DNA of 64,000 nucleotides from Candidatus Borrarchaeum weybense (GCA_019057385.1 JAHQJS010000006.1:62001-126000); one strand, 5' to 3'; positions 1 through 9,723 are shown, counted from the first letter of the stretch. A program made the numbers and translations. The notes: generated by a model not told the origin, from the sequence alone.

Positions 1-183
1 TGCATACCAGATATCATATTTGTTTCATTGAAAATATAGCTAATGGCAACATATTTTAGACGTTGTTTGCGGAAATAGCTTTTTAGTGAAATAATATAGT
101 TGCTAACAAGAGGATCTAGATTATTTGGATAGATCTAAATAGAAATTTGGGTTGTAGTAAAATCAATATAAGGGATCTAAAAC

Positions 184-1191
184 ATGATAAATGAATCAAA
201 AATCAGTGTAGTAATGTCGGTCTTCAACGGAGAAAAATATCTTGGTGAAGCTGTTGATAGCATCCTAAATCAAACCTTCAAAGATTTTGAATTCATTGTC
301 ATAAATGATGGCTCTACCGATGGCACACGAGAGATTCTTGAGTCATATAATGATTCACGTATTGTTTTAATTCACCAAGAAAACATAGGGTTAACAAAAT
401 CCTTAAATAAAGGGATCGCACTGGCAAAAGGAGAATATATTGCACGCCAGGATGCCGATGATATTTCAATGCCCGAAAGACTTGAAAAACAGATCGAATT
501 CTTAGAAAATCATAAAAATATTGTTCTCCTTGGCACTGCAATAAAATGTATTGACATTAATGGAGTTCATCTCAAAACAGTTAAATACCCACATGACTAT
601 ACTTCCATCCGGAAGGCCATAAATCGATTTAATTGCTTTTATCATGGTTCAGTAATTTTTAAACGGCACTGTTTTCTTGAACTAGGAGGTTATCGGGAAT
701 TTTTCATAAAATCACAAGATTACGACTTGTGGCTGAGGTTTGTAGAAAAATTTGAGGCTGCAAATTTATCACTTCCTCTATATAAATACCGTTTCAGCCG
801 CACTTCTTTTGCGTTTAATAACCTTGTTTCCAAAAAAAGAATGGCAAAATTCGCAAGACAATTGAATAACACAAGAAAGAGTGAGGTTAATAAGCAAAGT
901 CTCATTCAAGATTTAAAGATTTTTTTTAAATCTCCATTATCATTAGCAGAAAAAAAAGATATACTTCAAATCTACAATCACTGGGCTGAATTGTTGTTAG
1001 TAAATAATATTAAAAAAGAAGCCTTTCTACTGCTTGATGACTCTTTTGAAAATCTCCCTTCTTACCTATACAAATTTCTCTTTAGAATTGTTAAGTTTAC
1101 TCGCTCATCGTTTCTCCTCAGGATGCTTATAAAATTGATTAAAATGTTTTTGATATTGCCAACTCCAAGTTTTTACATATATCTTGTCTAA
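184..1191 (+). CDS. GT2 family glycosyltransferase (GT-A fold)
   Basis: This probably transfers a sugar from a nucleotide donor to a lipid-linked glycan at the cytoplasmic membrane face. The 335-residue protein has an N-terminal GT-A domain (about residues 6-170) with the VVMSVFNGEKYL start, the NDGSTDGT motif near 41-48 and the metal-binding DAD at 90-92 (context ARQDADDIS). The C-terminal half is basic and ends in a hydrophobic stretch, which may be a membrane anchor. The ATG follows a weak AGGGAT ribosome site. It is a paralogue of the GT2 genes at 10980 and 45076. Bases 259-508 are almost identical to the 10980 copy although the flanks have diverged, so this gene looks partly converted. 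Donor and acceptor cannot be read from the sequence. Confidence 0.9.
   Translation: MINESKISVVMSVFNGEKYLGEAVDSILNQTFKDFEFIVINDGSTDGTREILESYNDSRIVLIHQENIGLTKSLNKGIALAKGEYIARQDADDISMPERLEKQIEFLENHKNIVLLGTAIKCIDINGVHLKTVKYPHDYTSIRKAINRFNCFYHGSVIFKRHCFLELGGYREFFIKSQDYDLWLRFVEKFEAANLSLPLYKYRFSRTSFAFNNLVSKKRMAKFARQLNNTRKSEVNKQSLIQDLKIFFKSPLSLAEKKDILQIYNHWAELLLVNNIKKEAFLLLDDSFENLPSYLYKFLFRIVKFTRSSFLLRMLIKLIKMFLILPTPSFYIYLV
259..508. repeat. 250-bp near-identical tract, inverted partner at 11636-11885
   Basis: Aligning this stretch with the reverse complement of 11636-11885 gives 248 of 250 identical bases; the two differences are silent C/T changes. It covers the catalytic core of the GT2 gene at 184. 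Sequence on both sides drops to ordinary paralogue similarity. The third paralogue, at 45076, is clearly diverged over the same codons. Confidence 0.9.
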
Positions 1192-1229
1192 AGATACCTA
1201 GAATTCATGGGGGTTGTTCGGATGTGTAG

Positions 1230-2219
1230 TTAGTCGAACAATTCCTGTTTAGGGTAAGAATGAATAACGCAAGTATATAATGTGGCTCTACTAAATTTAA
1301 TCTTTTTCGCCTGAAAGTCTCTCTTTATTGCTATGCTTAAATCTCGATTATATGAACGTAAATCAAATTTTCTCTGCTTTAAATGTAAAAAATCCCTATG
1401 AAGGTCAAAAAAGTATTTATGGTGTACAGCATTACAGCTTTTACCTCCGAGAACAAACGTATAACAATTAGAAAAATCTGAATATAATGAGAGCATTCTG
1501 TTAATAGCCTGAAGAGTGTATTGTCGATAACCATGAACTCCATATGATCTTAAGGCCGATACAGGAGGTACAATGTGGATTTGTATGCAGGTATTATGAT
1601 TACGTTTTATTGAATCTCTTAATATAGCAAATAATTGAAGATCATTTCTATAGTGTTCTAAAAAGAAATTACTAATGATTAAATTTGTTTTTTTTGGTAT
1701 CTGTTTAATATTTTCAACATTGGCATTGATGACATTAAAACGAGAGTCTACTGCTCTCAATTTCTCCCATACCGCATAATTTTCCTCATATCCATTGTCG
1801 ATTCCAACATATTGTGAAACCTTTTGCGTCAAATTATCAATCCACTTAAAAAGTAAGCCATTTCCGCAACCTAGTTCAAGGACATGGAGACTGTCAAGCT
1901 CTGTCACAACTTTTTCCCAAGGGAAATAATTCAAAAAAAATCTAGCCATAAGACGCATAGGCGATGCGCGATCTACTTTCTTCTTTGACGGGTATTCATA
2001 ACATTCTGGAATAAAGCGACGCACATCTACTGCATGGTTATAAGAACGTGAAATAATATGATTGCTAATAAGATTAAACGTTATAAAAAAAAGCTTCTCT
2101 ATTTTTCCATGGATATAACAACCGTCTTTGTAAAAACAACGTGTATTCAATCCATCACGTCCATGACTTGATCTAATCCTATCTTTCAAAAGATGAAAGT
2201 TTATACCTATAATAGACAC
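1230..2219 (-). CDS. Class I SAM-dependent methyltransferase
   Basis: A Rossmann-type methyltransferase of the locus. Motif I (VLELGCGNG) lies near residues 113-121, followed by an acidic strand (VGIDNG) and an ISNFFLEHY segment in the motif IV region. The first ~60 codons look different: their frame follows on from the methyltransferase remnant at 2179-2406, and the segment HGRDGLNTRCFY may be the tail of that remnant rather than part of this enzyme. The real start could therefore be internal, for instance the GTG before RRFIPECYEY or the ATG of MRLMARFF. Substrate unknown; a sugar or lipid-linked glycan is inferred from the neighbourhood. Confidence 0.65.
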   Translation of the reverse strand: MSIIGINFHLLKDRIRSSHGRDGLNTRCFYKDGCYIHGKIEKLFFITFNLISNHIISRSYNHAVDVRRFIPECYEYPSKKKVDRASPMRLMARFFLNYFPWEKVVTELDSLHVLELGCGNGLLFKWIDNLTQKVSQYVGIDNGYEENYAVWEKLRAVDSRFNVINANVENIKQIPKKTNLIISNFFLEHYRNDLQLFAILRDSIKRNHNTCIQIHIVPPVSALRSYGVHGYRQYTLQAINRMLSLYSDFSNCYTFVLGGKSCNAVHHKYFFDLHRDFLHLKQRKFDLRSYNRDLSIAIKRDFQAKKIKFSRATLYTCVIHSYPKQELFD

Positions 2220-2406
2220 TGAAATCTGGATTTACCATTCTCCAAATTTCAATAATCCAACTGTCAGCCCTATCAATCATTACCAGAAGTTCCTCAAAAT
2301 GAGGTCTATTTTCTTCTGTTGCAGTCCCGTCGAGATCAGGAGTTACAATCATAATTCTACCACCGAGCTTTAGAATGTGCAGCAATTCTTTTAAGGCCGT
2401 CTTCAT
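2179..2406 (-). pseudogene. C-terminal fragment of a SAM methyltransferase
   Basis: The 75 codons encode ALKELLHILKLGGRIMIV followed by TPDLDG, the typical post-motif strand of a class I methyltransferase (compare L-K-P-G-G-R), but no motif I lies upstream. Just upstream another frame reads KNAALNED, which would fit the same protein. Downstream, the reading seems to jump into the frame of the 1230 gene (HGRDGLNTRC). I read it as a decayed gene with at least two frameshifts and no N-terminal half. It could instead be a short expressed ORF, which I think less likely. Confidence 0.5.
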
Positions 2407-2849
2407 TCAAGGCCGCATTCTTGTTCTTAAAGGCAAGATTTTTAGTTTTTTATATTCGTTTGGATATCTTACAACTTATTCGTGCCTATGTTATCTCATC
2501 CATTGAAGTATAGTTTTAATTTCGTGAATTCCATCGTACGCAAACTATCACATATTCAGATTGTATAGTAAACTATGTCACTTTAAACTCCTTTACTTAA
2601 TAAACAAACTCCCTAAAGAATGGATTGTAAAATTGGTTTGCAAATGTGTTCAATGCGATCAACTTCCTAACAGATTTACGCACAAACTCGCTAAAGATCA
2701 ATTCCTAATCATTATATATTCAAAGGTAAGTTTGAAATTTTTAATATGCATATCATAACTCATTTCACTAGGGATGGTGATAAACAAAAGCTCAATAGTA
2801 ATTCATACTAAGAAGTATCTAAAACATGGTTATTTCCCATTTCAGCAAA

Positions 2850-2861
2850 CCCCCCCCCCCC
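2850..2861. repeat. C12 homopolymer
   Basis: Twelve consecutive cytosines stand in very AT-rich surroundings. This is by far the longest C run in the window. It could be a slippage-prone tract or a sequencing/assembly artefact. Confidence 0.9.
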
Positions 2862-2958
2862 AATTTATATCTGACAAGTCTGAATCGGAGAACTGGCAAT
2901 TTTCTAATTTGTTATATCTGAGAACATTTCTTTTACCTGATTCTGCCGAAAACTAAGG

Positions 2959-2966
2959 TTTAAATA
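2959..2966 (+). promoter_or_regulatory. Candidate archaeal TATA box
   Basis: TTTAAATA preceded by the purine-rich AACTAAGG, which fits a BRE, about 100 bases before the radical SAM start at 3067. Transcription would begin roughly 25 bases downstream and leave a leader of about 75 bases. Pattern match only. Confidence 0.4.
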
Positions 2967-3066
2967 CAAATGTTACTATTTAAGAGCGATTTACAGATAT
3001 TAAAACATTTTATAAAGGATTTTCCGAAAAATTTGGTGGAAAATAACGAGCTTAGTTGGTGAACTT

Positions 3067-3984
3067 ATGCAGAGGGAGCTGAAAGAATTGCAGAATATAT
3101 ATTTGAAGTATTTAGAAGAAGGAAAAATACCTCTACCAAGGATAATCCATGTGGAAACTAGGTCTAAATGTAATGGGTTCTGCAGTTTCTGTCCCGCTTC
3201 AATTAACTCTGATAAGCGTAAGGATCTTTATATGCCAGATGAACTTATTGAAAAGGTTATCGAAGAATTGAGTGAGTTAGATTACCCTAATCGGTTATCA
3301 TTTTATAATAACAATGAGCCTTTTTTAGATAAGCGGATATTCGAAATTGTTAAATTAACTAGGGCGAAACTGCCTAAAGCATATTTAGAATTAAAGTCAA
3401 ATGGTACAGTATTAACGACCCAAAAAATCATTAGAATATTCAATGCCGGACTCGATATGCTTTACATTAATGATTATTCAAATAATAACCAGTTTAGGAA
3501 AAACGTCAAACAAATAATTGAAGATCTAAAACAGATAAGACGTTTTAAGGGTCATTTAGAGGAAAATCAGTATTTCAGCAGAATTAAAATTAAACTTAGA
3601 GATTTAAATGCTGTTTTAGGAACCAGAGCAGGAACAAGTCCCAACAAGCCATACAAGAAACCTCCCATGCAAAAAGTATGTTTTCGTTCTTTTGAGATGA
3701 TGGTCATAAATCCCGAGGGTGATGTTACTGTTTGTAGTGAAGATTTTTATCACAGTATAAACATGGGGAATATCAAAAAACAAACTTTATTTGAAATTTG
3801 GACATCTAAGGAATGGAATAATCTCAGGGGCAAATTAATTATTGGTGACCGTTTATGTACAGATGCTTGCTCAAAATGTGACTTTATGGGTTTTTCTCGT
3901 GAAATATTAAAGGAACACGAACTTTACAAAAAATATTCTAAGTTAGGAAAATTAAAAGCGTTTTATGATTCCTTATTCAATTAA
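3067..3984 (+). CDS. Radical SAM protein with SPASM-like C-terminus
   Basis: Residues 35-42 hold the CNGFCSFC motif (CX3CX2C), which binds the SAM-cleaving 4Fe-4S cluster. The C-terminal third carries CFRSFEMMVINPEGDVTVC and a final CTDACSKC pattern, as in SPASM domains that bind auxiliary clusters. Such enzymes modify peptides or small molecules by radical chemistry; relatives in glycan loci act on sugar intermediates or carriers. The ATG is preceded by GGTGA at a suitable distance. It is followed after about 20 bases by the Gfo/Idh oxidoreductase at 4004, so the two are probably co-transcribed. A second radical SAM/SPASM gene lies at 55679. Substrate unknown. Confidence 0.85.
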   Translation: MQRELKELQNIYLKYLEEGKIPLPRIIHVETRSKCNGFCSFCPASINSDKRKDLYMPDELIEKVIEELSELDYPNRLSFYNNNEPFLDKRIFEIVKLTRAKLPKAYLELKSNGTVLTTQKIIRIFNAGLDMLYINDYSNNNQFRKNVKQIIEDLKQIRRFKGHLEENQYFSRIKIKLRDLNAVLGTRAGTSPNKPYKKPPMQKVCFRSFEMMVINPEGDVTVCSEDFYHSINMGNIKKQTLFEIWTSKEWNNLRGKLIIGDRLCTDACSKCDFMGFSREILKEHELYKKYSKLGKLKAFYDSLFN

Positions 3985-4003
3985 ATATTGAAACTGAGTG
4001 AGT

Positions 4004-4978
4004 ATGTCGCAAAAAATATTATTTGCAGTAATAGGTACATCCGGCATAGCCTCAGACCATATAAGAGCTCTACAAAATTCTCCTAAGGCTGATGTAGTTT
4101 TCATTTACAGTCGAGATATTGACAGATCCATGCAATTTGCAGAGGGTTTTGGGTTGACCCCTGTCAAGTTATATGAGGAGATTTTAAATGATAAAACAAT
4201 CGACGCCGTAGATATTGTGACAGAACCTAGCAGACATGCTAAACTTGCATTAGAAGCTATAAAATATGGGAAACATGTTTTAATTGAGAAACCGTTAGAC
4301 ACCGATATCACATTAGCTGAAAAATTGATGGTAGAGGCTGAAAAATCCCCCAAAATAACAAGCGTAATATCACAAAAGCGTTTTGAACCAACTATAAAGT
4401 CCATGAAAGAAGAACTTGAAAGAGGGTCAATAGGACGACCATATTTAGCAGAAGTTAAATTATTGTGGGAAAGAACCAACGAATATTATCGTCACGGTAA
4501 CGGATGGAGGAGTACTTTAGGCAACGTCTTAATCAATCAGGCTATACATTGGATCGATATTGGGCTCTGGTTTTTTGGTCTCCCAAATAAAGTGCAATCA
4601 TTAACTACAAAAGTTAAAGAAAGCATATCTTGTTATGATACTGCAATATGCTGCCTGAAATTTACCAGAAATGTTTTGTTTAATCTAGTTTGCTCTACTG
4701 CTGTTCAGAAGAGTCAACCAGAAGAATTCAGAATATATGGAACAAAAGGTATCCTCGATTATAATGTGCGAAAGAACTCAAAGTTAAGGAACAAATTCTC
4801 CATACTAAATAAGGCAATCAGTTTTCTAAATCCGATTAAAAGTCCTCTCCAATGCCAGATAGATGAGTTTGTCGATTCAATAATCAGTAAAAAATCTCCA
4901 TTGGTTTCTGTTAAAGATGCTTATGCTGCCTTGAAAATAGCAAAAATTTGCGAAGAAGAGAACGTAGCAAAGAAATAA
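4004..4978 (+). CDS. Gfo/Idh/MocA family NAD(P)-dependent oxidoreductase
   Basis: The N-terminal Rossmann domain begins AVIGTSGIASDHIRAL, and the EKPLDTDI segment near residue 95 is the family's conserved EKP motif. HWIDIGLWFFG supplies the catalytic-region histidine and aspartate. The length of about 324 residues is typical. Relatives oxidise or reduce sugars or nucleotide sugars. In a glycan locus it may make a keto- or 3-amino-sugar precursor, but no partner aminotransferase is visible here. A GTG two codons upstream (3998) is in frame; I prefer the ATG at 4004. Probably in an operon with the preceding radical SAM gene. Confidence 0.85.
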   Translation: MSQKILFAVIGTSGIASDHIRALQNSPKADVVFIYSRDIDRSMQFAEGFGLTPVKLYEEILNDKTIDAVDIVTEPSRHAKLALEAIKYGKHVLIEKPLDTDITLAEKLMVEAEKSPKITSVISQKRFEPTIKSMKEELERGSIGRPYLAEVKLLWERTNEYYRHGNGWRSTLGNVLINQAIHWIDIGLWFFGLPNKVQSLTTKVKESISCYDTAICCLKFTRNVLFNLVCSTAVQKSQPEEFRIYGTKGILDYNVRKNSKLRNKFSILNKAISFLNPIKSPLQCQIDEFVDSIISKKSPLVSVKDAYAALKIAKICEEENVAKK

Positions 4979-5155
4979 AAGGACTGAAATATAAAAAAAT
5001 AACAATTTTTAAAGCCCTTAAAGAAGTTTTTGAAATCAATATTATCATTTACTAATGAAAACCAACTGAATCGATTTATCGAGTGAAATAAACTACGGAA
5101 ATCAATTTAAAATGTAAATCATCATTTTCTTAGATTTCTAAGTTCACTTAAAGCG

Positions 5156-6421
5156 CTATTGGGATTTTTCATCGTATTCAGTACGCCTTGCTTCCATCAT
5201 TTTTATCATATCTGATAAAAATCCAAAGAGGACTAACTGAAGACTTGAAATGATAAGTGTGGCTACCAAGACTACAGAACCTATCCCGAAAAGCCTTCCT
5301 GTTCTTAATGTTTCAAATAATACATAAAGACCATAAATCAATCCAGTTAAGAAAAATACGAGTCCGGTAAAACTGAATAAGTAAATACCTCTATGAAAAT
5401 AGAGTTTCCTTTGTGTTCCACGAAAGAGTATAGTAAGTACTCTTAAGATGTATTTAGGCAGATTAATATAGGACTTCCTTGTCCCATAAATAGTTTTAAC
5501 TGGAACGAATTTAACTTGCACTCCCTTTACACTGCATTCGATCAGGATGTCATTTGGAATTCCCCAGCGATCTGAAAGAAATTCCAGATTAATCCTTTTT
5601 AGCGCATCTCTCGAAATTGCTGTATATCCACATTGAGAGTCCTTAACGTCATAATCTGTAATTGCACTTGTTAAAAAACTGAGAAATCTATTTCCAATAT
5701 ATCTAAAATGTGGCATTCCCTTTTCTACTGGACGTCCACTCAGTCTCTCTCCAACCACATAATCAGCATCTCCTCTTACAATAGGTTCAATAACTGTGGA
5801 AATTTCCGTTGGATCATGTTGACCATCACCTGCAACTACTATGGCAATATCGTCATTATTTCGTAGTGCTTCTTTGTAACCTGTTTTAATACTTGCGCCA
5901 ACACCTCTATTCTTTACATGACGAATAACGGAAGTAGCACCTGCTGCCAAGGCTTCTCCTGCAGTATTATCTGTGCTATGGTCATCTATGACAATGATGT
6001 CTTGAACGATATCTTTAGGTATCTTCTTTACCACTTTGCCAATTCTGCCTTCTTCATTGTATGCAGGAATGGCTACTGCAATTTTTAGACGTCTTTGTGA
6101 TGTCATAACCTTTTGAAATTCCTTTGCCACAAGTTCTTTCTCTGGCGCTCTCTTTTTTCTATAAATTAATCTTTTAACCCCGCCTGCTAGGAACAGTACG
6201 ACGCCTACAATAAATGAAATCCAAGCTACTGCAGCAAAATATGCTAAAAAGCCAAATGAACTAAGATAAAGGAGTGGCCAAGTAAGTAAAAAGTTCAGAT
6301 AACCAAAATAAAATTGAATGTGACTAAGAATGAAGAAGAGTATAGCGGCAAGTCCAAAAATAATGATACATATAATTGAAAGCATAAATGCAATGATACT
6401 TAAAAACCATAATTTTGACAT
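5156..6421 (-). CDS. Membrane-anchored DPM1-like GT2 glycosyltransferase
   Basis: The 421-residue protein starts with three hydrophobic segments (residues 1-85) and continues with a GT2 domain from about 112 (KIAVAIPAYNEEGRI, IDDHSTDNT, then AGDGQHDP as the DxD-equivalent). It ends in two more membrane segments near 345-410. This layout matches archaeal dolichyl/polyprenyl-phosphate glycosyltransferases, which make lipid-monophosphate sugars used as donors by GT-C enzymes outside the cell. AAAGGG precedes the ATG. The GT-C proteins of this locus (6572, 48170, 50019, 33948, 38704) are logical users of its product, which is inference. Confidence 0.85.
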   Translation of the reverse strand: MSKLWFLSIIAFMLSIICIIIFGLAAILFFILSHIQFYFGYLNFLLTWPLLYLSSFGFLAYFAAVAWISFIVGVVLFLAGGVKRLIYRKKRAPEKELVAKEFQKVMTSQRRLKIAVAIPAYNEEGRIGKVVKKIPKDIVQDIIVIDDHSTDNTAGEALAAGATSVIRHVKNRGVGASIKTGYKEALRNNDDIAIVVAGDGQHDPTEISTVIEPIVRGDADYVVGERLSGRPVEKGMPHFRYIGNRFLSFLTSAITDYDVKDSQCGYTAISRDALKRINLEFLSDRWGIPNDILIECSVKGVQVKFVPVKTIYGTRKSYINLPKYILRVLTILFRGTQRKLYFHRGIYLFSFTGLVFFLTGLIYGLYVLFETLRTGRLFGIGSVVLVATLIISSLQLVLFGFLSDMIKMMEARRTEYDEKSQ

Positions 6422-6571
6422 TTAGCTAACCCTTTCTATTCAACTCTCCTGTCATACTCACATATTCGTGACCCACTTAACTCCTTAGCACTAATTTAAG
6501 TGTTTTGTAAAGAATTCTGAAAATAACGGTTTATACCTCTAAAACTTCATGTGAGTTACATAAGACTTCTT

Positions 6572-8314
6572 CTACGTGCTGAATTCGAATATTATCATAC
6601 CTGCAGTTCTATAAATTTCTTTAAAATAGTTATTTGCCTTAATTAGTTGCGCAACGGCGTCGATTTCCAAGACGATATAGTTAATGTTATTTTGAGAGCA
6701 AAATATTGCCAGTTCTGATGGAGCAAGATCATAAAGGCTTTGGTTTAAGATAATGCTTCTAGGATATAAAATAGAATAATATGGATGAGAATCTTCGCTT
6801 AATACCAAGATTACTGCATTTTCAGGGGAATTATCACATAGCCAAAGAGCAGCCGCTACATCTTCAGATCTGTGATACCTAGAAATGGTTGTATGGTATC
6901 CTACTACCATTCCAAAATAAATCTGATACACTAAACACATTACAATAAAAAAGTGAAGCATGTAAGATTTTATATTGCCTTTTTGATTTAGAGGCGTTAA
7001 AACCTTACCGAATGCTTTTATCGTACTCCATAAACCTTGTGCGGCTAAAGTAGACGCAAAAACAGAGAAAACGGGATAAATCCTTATGTTCATCCACCAA
7101 TATGGTAAATTGATAAAGTTAATTAGAATGAATGAATATAAAAAACACATTGGATAAAACATTCGTTCAGATGAGCGATTTAAAAGAAAATAGATTACTC
7201 CAATAAATGAGAACGCTAAACTATAGCCAAATGTCCAGTATGAATTTGTGTAAGAATTATGAAAAAACGAAATATTTGCACTAAAGGTACTAGATAAAAT
7301 ATAACTCAAAATTGTTTGAGTAAAATTCGGCAGAAGTAAACCTGCACTAATTATTGATAAAACTGTCATAACTGAAATTCTATAAGGTTTAGTTAATACA
7401 ATATAAAGAAGCGCTGGTACTACAACTGGTCCAAAACAACTAAAGCTGATTAACCCTAACCCTAGTATGGTCAGCAGTCCAAGAATTTCTGCTTTCAGAT
7501 CTTTTTCGATAATAAATAGGGCTAAAACTGCAATTAGAAACAATCCAACTGATTCTGTAATATAGATTTTCCCCCTCCAAATTACTAATTGTGAGGTCCC
7601 ATAAACAAGGACTGAGTAGATAGCGAACTTATCTGAATTAAGAAGTTTTTTGGAAGCAGTATATACCCCTAGACATTGTAAAAAATATAGAAATGTCCCT
7701 ATATAAAATACTATATAATAAGAATTTATCAAATTAGGCAGAATCATCAATGCTAAAAAATATGCCGCTCCACGTGGGAACCATCCCAAATAGTCATACT
7801 CCCAAGATCCAGTTTCGGCTTGAATATGCCCAGTTACCGCTATCTTCTTACTTTCAATGAGCCAGAACCATGGATCCCTCGCAGGCAAAACGATGCTCTT
7901 TAATAAATCATTTAATATGAAAAATACAATGAAGCATAAAACTAATAGTAGAAGTACATTCGATGTATTTATTTTACTAACTTTTAATTTGATAAGTAGA
8001 TCTTTCCCTACATCCCTTTTGAGTTTATGTCTTACATTTTTTAATAAATGAAAAATATCTTTGTGATAAAGTAGAATTACAAGACATGGAAATGGTAGAA
8101 TGGATGTTGTCAACGTTACTAAGTTAATGATTAAAAATTCATCTAGAAGATAACTAACTATTACTAAATAACTGATTCCTATCCCTATTGCTAGAATAAA
8201 TAGTTCTAGGGTTTCGTATCTTTTGAGATCTCGATATAAAATGCTCAATATAGAAAGTCCTGGAATAGTTGTGATGCCTATAAACCAAACAAGAAGTAAT
8301 ATGATATTAATCAA
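6572..8314 (-). CDS. Polytopic GT-C-like membrane glycosyltransferase, cassette A copy
   Basis: The 580-residue protein has about 12 hydrophobic segments. An acidic motif, ARDPWFWLIESKKIAV, lies after the first four or five helices, where GT-C enzymes carry catalytic acids in an outer loop. The C-terminal soluble lobe begins AAALWLCDNSPENAVIL, a pattern common in GT-C proteins. It probably transfers sugars from a polyprenyl-phosphate donor outside the membrane, but the family is not one I can name. TTG start with GAGGT upstream; the same start arrangement is conserved at 50019. Close paralogue of 50019 and more distant paralogue of 48170. First gene of cassette A. Confidence 0.75.
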   Translation of the reverse strand: MINIILLLVWFIGITTIPGLSILSILYRDLKRYETLELFILAIGIGISYLVIVSYLLDEFLIINLVTLTTSILPFPCLVILLYHKDIFHLLKNVRHKLKRDVGKDLLIKLKVSKINTSNVLLLLVLCFIVFFILNDLLKSIVLPARDPWFWLIESKKIAVTGHIQAETGSWEYDYLGWFPRGAAYFLALMILPNLINSYYIVFYIGTFLYFLQCLGVYTASKKLLNSDKFAIYSVLVYGTSQLVIWRGKIYITESVGLFLIAVLALFIIEKDLKAEILGLLTILGLGLISFSCFGPVVVPALLYIVLTKPYRISVMTVLSIISAGLLLPNFTQTILSYILSSTFSANISFFHNSYTNSYWTFGYSLAFSFIGVIYFLLNRSSERMFYPMCFLYSFILINFINLPYWWMNIRIYPVFSVFASTLAAQGLWSTIKAFGKVLTPLNQKGNIKSYMLHFFIVMCLVYQIYFGMVVGYHTTISRYHRSEDVAAALWLCDNSPENAVILVLSEDSHPYYSILYPRSIILNQSLYDLAPSELAIFCSQNNINYIVLEIDAVAQLIKANNYFKEIYRTAGMIIFEFST

Positions 8315-8736
8315 ACTTGAACCTCTTTAATGCCGTATCAAATCCAGTTTACAGACTTTTTCCATGCAGACGAGAAGAATCCGCAAGTTTGCACATCTTC
8401 CTTCATAAATTGGTTTTAAATATTTCCTCTTTCAACCTAAAGAGGATTTTTCTAACTTTTGATACGATTTAAAATATCGAGAATTAACAGTATCAAACAA
8501 AATAACAAATCTTCACGTTTTTGTAAAGATAAATAGTTGTCCAATAGCATTCTGGTTTCTTCTTTTTAATGTTTCATCCATTAGACATTCATTAAGGTAT
8601 ATTAAATGTGTACTATGGTATTTTTTTCTTGTATAAAGAAATAATGCAAAAGTTGTTTTTTTTCCTTCTAAGAAAATAGAGAGTTCCAATTCGACATATA
8701 ATTCAGCAAACTGCTTGAATATTGTCTCCTATTAAG
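8315..8736. other. Intergenic, no gene seen
   Basis: The first ~45 bases match the equivalent stretch after 51764 and then similarity stops. There is a TTTAAATA string at 8415 with no gene suitably placed on the plus strand. Nothing else recognised. Confidence 0.5.
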
Positions 8737-9723
8737 TCAAATATCGTGTATTATGCCTCTAATGAATCCAAGAGACCAGCCAAAAAATTCTACAACAAAG
8801 ATGAGCACTAAAAATAAAAAAAACTTACGATTTAGATTATTTTGAATAACTAAATGTGTTGAAAACGCCAAAATTACAAGGAAATAAGTCATAATCGCGC
8901 CTAAAACTACGATGAAAAGAATGTGCCAATTAAATGCCAATACTATTAGTATTATTATTGAAATCAATTCTAAAGAGGGGAGTATGTGTATCCATTCTAT
9001 TAATTTTGTATTCTTTTTGGCTAATTGAGCTCTTCCTATTGCATATCTGAATATTTGTCTGAAAAATGCTCGTGGTGTAGCTCTATGATAATGAAAAACC
9101 TTTGCAGAAGGAATATACAATATTTTGTAGCCTTGTCCCCTAAGTCTTTGATTCAATTCTGCATCTTCTGCCGTTATCAAACTCTCATTAAATAGTCCAA
9201 TTTCATTGAAGATATCTTTATAATAGGCCGCGTTGCAACCAGGAGCACTCTTAACGTATTTATTTCCTCTTAAGACCTTAGTATGGGTAGACGTACCTCC
9301 TCCCAAAGGGGTCGATAATGCAAGTCCAACCGCTTTAGAAAAATTATCTAAGTCTGGCGGGATGGTATTTGGACCCGTTGCGCAAACAATGCCTTTATTT
9401 CTATCTAATGCTAAAACCAAATCATCTAACCAATTTTTTTCAACTATGCAATCACCATCTGTAAAGGCAATTATGTCACCTTCTGCAATCTTAATTCCTT
9501 CATTACATGCCCCCGCTCGCGTTCCCTTATTCTCATAAATTATCCTTATGTCATATTTGGATGCAATGCGTATAGTATCATCTGTTGAATGTCCATCTAC
9601 GATTATTACTTCTTTTTTTGAATAATTCAAATTGAATATGGACTTTAAACAATTTTCTATTGTTCTCTCATTATTTTTTGTTGGTAAGATAATGCTCACA
9701 AGGGGATTTTTGAAAACATCCAC
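8737..9723 (-). CDS. GT2 glycosyltransferase with C-terminal membrane segments, cassette A
   Basis: The GT-A domain runs from VSIILPTKNNERTIENCL through IVDGHSTDDT and the metal-binding DGD (FTDGDCIVEKNW). GCNAAYY, the acidic TAEDAELNQRL and then FHYHRATPRAFFRQIF follow. Two or three membrane helices close the protein (about 240-320). This class usually works on lipid-linked acceptors at the inner leaflet. The GTG start sits after AGGATTGG, and the paralogue at 52252 has the same GTG in the same context. It belongs to a run of minus-strand cassette A genes. Confidence 0.88.
   Translation of the reverse strand: MDVFKNPLVSIILPTKNNERTIENCLKSIFNLNYSKKEVIIVDGHSTDDTIRIASKYDIRIIYENKGTRAGACNEGIKIAEGDIIAFTDGDCIVEKNWLDDLVLALDRNKGIVCATGPNTIPPDLDNFSKAVGLALSTPLGGGTSTHTKVLRGNKYVKSAPGCNAAYYKDIFNEIGLFNESLITAEDAELNQRLRGQGYKILYIPSAKVFHYHRATPRAFFRQIFRYAIGRAQLAKKNTKLIEWIHILPSLELISIIILIVLAFNWHILFIVVLGAIMTYFLVILAFSTHLVIQNNLNRKFFLFLVLIFVVEFFGWSLGFIRGIIHDI

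Larger units (their letters stand above)
2407..3066. other. Gene-poor interval with a C12 run and a TATA box
   Basis: About 660 bases lie between the methyltransferase remnant and the radical SAM gene. Short open frames exist (about 2561-2758 and 2774-2956), but they lack ribosome sites and recognisable composition, so I do not call them. The interval holds a 12-base cytosine run at 2850-2861 and a TTTAAATA box at 2959-2966. Confidence 0.5.

Noticed and set aside
2561..2956. Two short plus-strand open frames
   Set aside because: No ribosome sites, biased toward simple AT codons, and one runs through the C12 tract as a proline run; nothing resembles a protein family.
9233..9538. 101-codon plus-strand frame inside the GT2 gene
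   Set aside because: Antisense to a well-conserved GT2 domain; the same shadow recurs at 52739-53131 in the paralogue, as expected from shared coding sequence.
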